From: Alphaproteobacteria bacterium
GTDB lineage: Bacteria > Pseudomonadota > Alphaproteobacteria > RF32 > CAG-239
Assembly (NCBI GenBank): GCA_017650255.1
Contig: JAGCFG010000150.1
Span: 1 to 7,557 of the forward strand
Direction of reading: 5' to 3'
Length of the DNA stretch: 7,557 nt
Under the pieces are notes generated by a model. That model saw nothing but the letters and a program-made list of their open reading frames with translations. It ran no database searches and was not told the DNA's origin. Positions 7,104-7,557 of this stretch are shown one piece after another. The translations under genes and the position numbers were made by a program. Numbering within the stretch: the first letter of the stretch is position 1; each line of letters starts with the position of its first letter.

Positions 7104-7557
7104 TCAGCTAAACGCCTTATAAGAAAAATATCGCGGTGTTTCATAGACAACAATTCTTTTAATATTTTCAAACTGACAAGTTTTGTTTCCATAAACAATC
7201 TTTCCGTCGCTATAAGGCAATCTGCCGTTTCTGGTCTGATAAGTTTTCAAATCCTGCAAATTCATAAAAATTCCATTATCAAAAAACACATTCCAACCAT
7301 AAGTAGAATTTACATTGATATGAATAACTCTTATGGTTTTATCTGTGTCCAAAAACTCCGGCATATTATCCAGAGAAACCTCATAACTCTTATCGTCAAT
7401 TTTGCCGCTGTACCACTTCAAAACATCCTTCTGCTCATCTTCACTACCCAAGGGATTATTGCTGTCCCTAATAACCATTGGACGCATTTTAGGCTTATTG
7501 TTTTTACGAGCAGGAGACTCCAAATCAGCATCGCTGCTCTGCAATGTGTCATAATCA
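7104..7557 (-). CDS. Hypothetical protein, 5'-partial, family not recognised
   Basis: The frame is open to the right edge of the window: 150 residues are visible, reading D-Y-D-T-L into the in-frame TTG at 7544, which is therefore unlikely to be the true start. The visible N-terminal third is polar and charged (about 1-45), suggesting a linker or disordered region. The C-terminal part (about 55-150) is rich in beta-type alternation and aromatic residues, including YGWNVFFDNGIFMNLQDL and the end VYETPRYFSYKAFS, consistent with a small beta-rich domain. One cysteine is visible (in NKTCQFENI). I cannot assign a family, and whether the missing N-terminus carries a signal peptide cannot be seen. 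TGA at 7104-7106 is followed by a promoter for the next gene, with no clear terminator between. Confidence 0.72.
   Translation of the reverse strand, partial: DYDTLQSSDADLESPARKNNKPKMRPMVIRDSNNPLGSEDEQKDVLKWYSGKIDDKSYEVSLDNMPEFLDTDKTIRVIHINVNSTYGWNVFFDNGIFMNLQDLKTYQTRNGRLPYSDGKIVYGNKTCQFENIKRIVVYETPRYFSYKAFS

Noticed and set aside
7542..7544. TTG as the start of the rightmost gene
   Set aside because: The frame continues without a stop to the right edge and no ribosome-binding site is visible before this TTG.

Overview
The window is a compact chromosomal segment from an AT-rich (roughly 40% GC by eye) Gram-negative bacterium, most likely a low-GC alphaproteobacterium. The support is indirect: a lipoprotein with a lipobox, conventional Shine-Dalgarno sites, and an rplU-rpmA-obgE...rsfS...rlmH gene set resembling the conserved alphaproteobacterial Obg neighbourhood. 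No marker gene fixes the taxon more closely. Genes are tightly packed: no gene-free stretch exceeds about 135 bases, and there are no tRNA or rRNA genes, insertion sequences or CRISPR arrays.

Layout. (1) 1-1693, + strand: a 5'-truncated DUF47/PhoU-like gene overlaps a PiT-family phosphate permease gene by one base, a classic low-affinity phosphate uptake pair. (2) 1696-2136, - strand: rlmH (23S rRNA pseudouridine methyltransferase), converging on the permease gene with a 2-base gap. (3) 2227-2721, + strand: an unrecognised 164-residue protein, closed by a strong bidirectional terminator. (4) 2780-4841, - strand, read right to left: rplU (L21), rpmA (L27), a terminator-like hairpin, obgE and rsfS. 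These are ribosome-assembly genes driven by a clear sigma-70-type promoter before rplU. (5) 4934-5443, - strand: an exported thermonuclease-type nuclease with intact catalytic residues. (6) 5579-6445, + strand: an unrecognised cysteine-containing lipoprotein with its own bidirectional terminator. (7) 6499-7026 and 7104-7557, - strand: two unrecognised genes; the last one runs off the right edge.

Functionally the centre is ribosome biogenesis: two large-subunit proteins, the 50S assembly GTPase Obg, the 50S silencing factor RsfS and the 23S rRNA modifier RlmH. The left edge is phosphate uptake. The right third consists of envelope or unknown accessory genes. I found no convincing new multi-gene system. 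The points most worth a second look are the hairpin between rpmA and obgE, the rearranged Obg cluster (proB, proA and nadD absent between obgE and rsfS; rlmH separated from rsfS by an opposite-strand gene), and the four proteins I cannot assign to a family.
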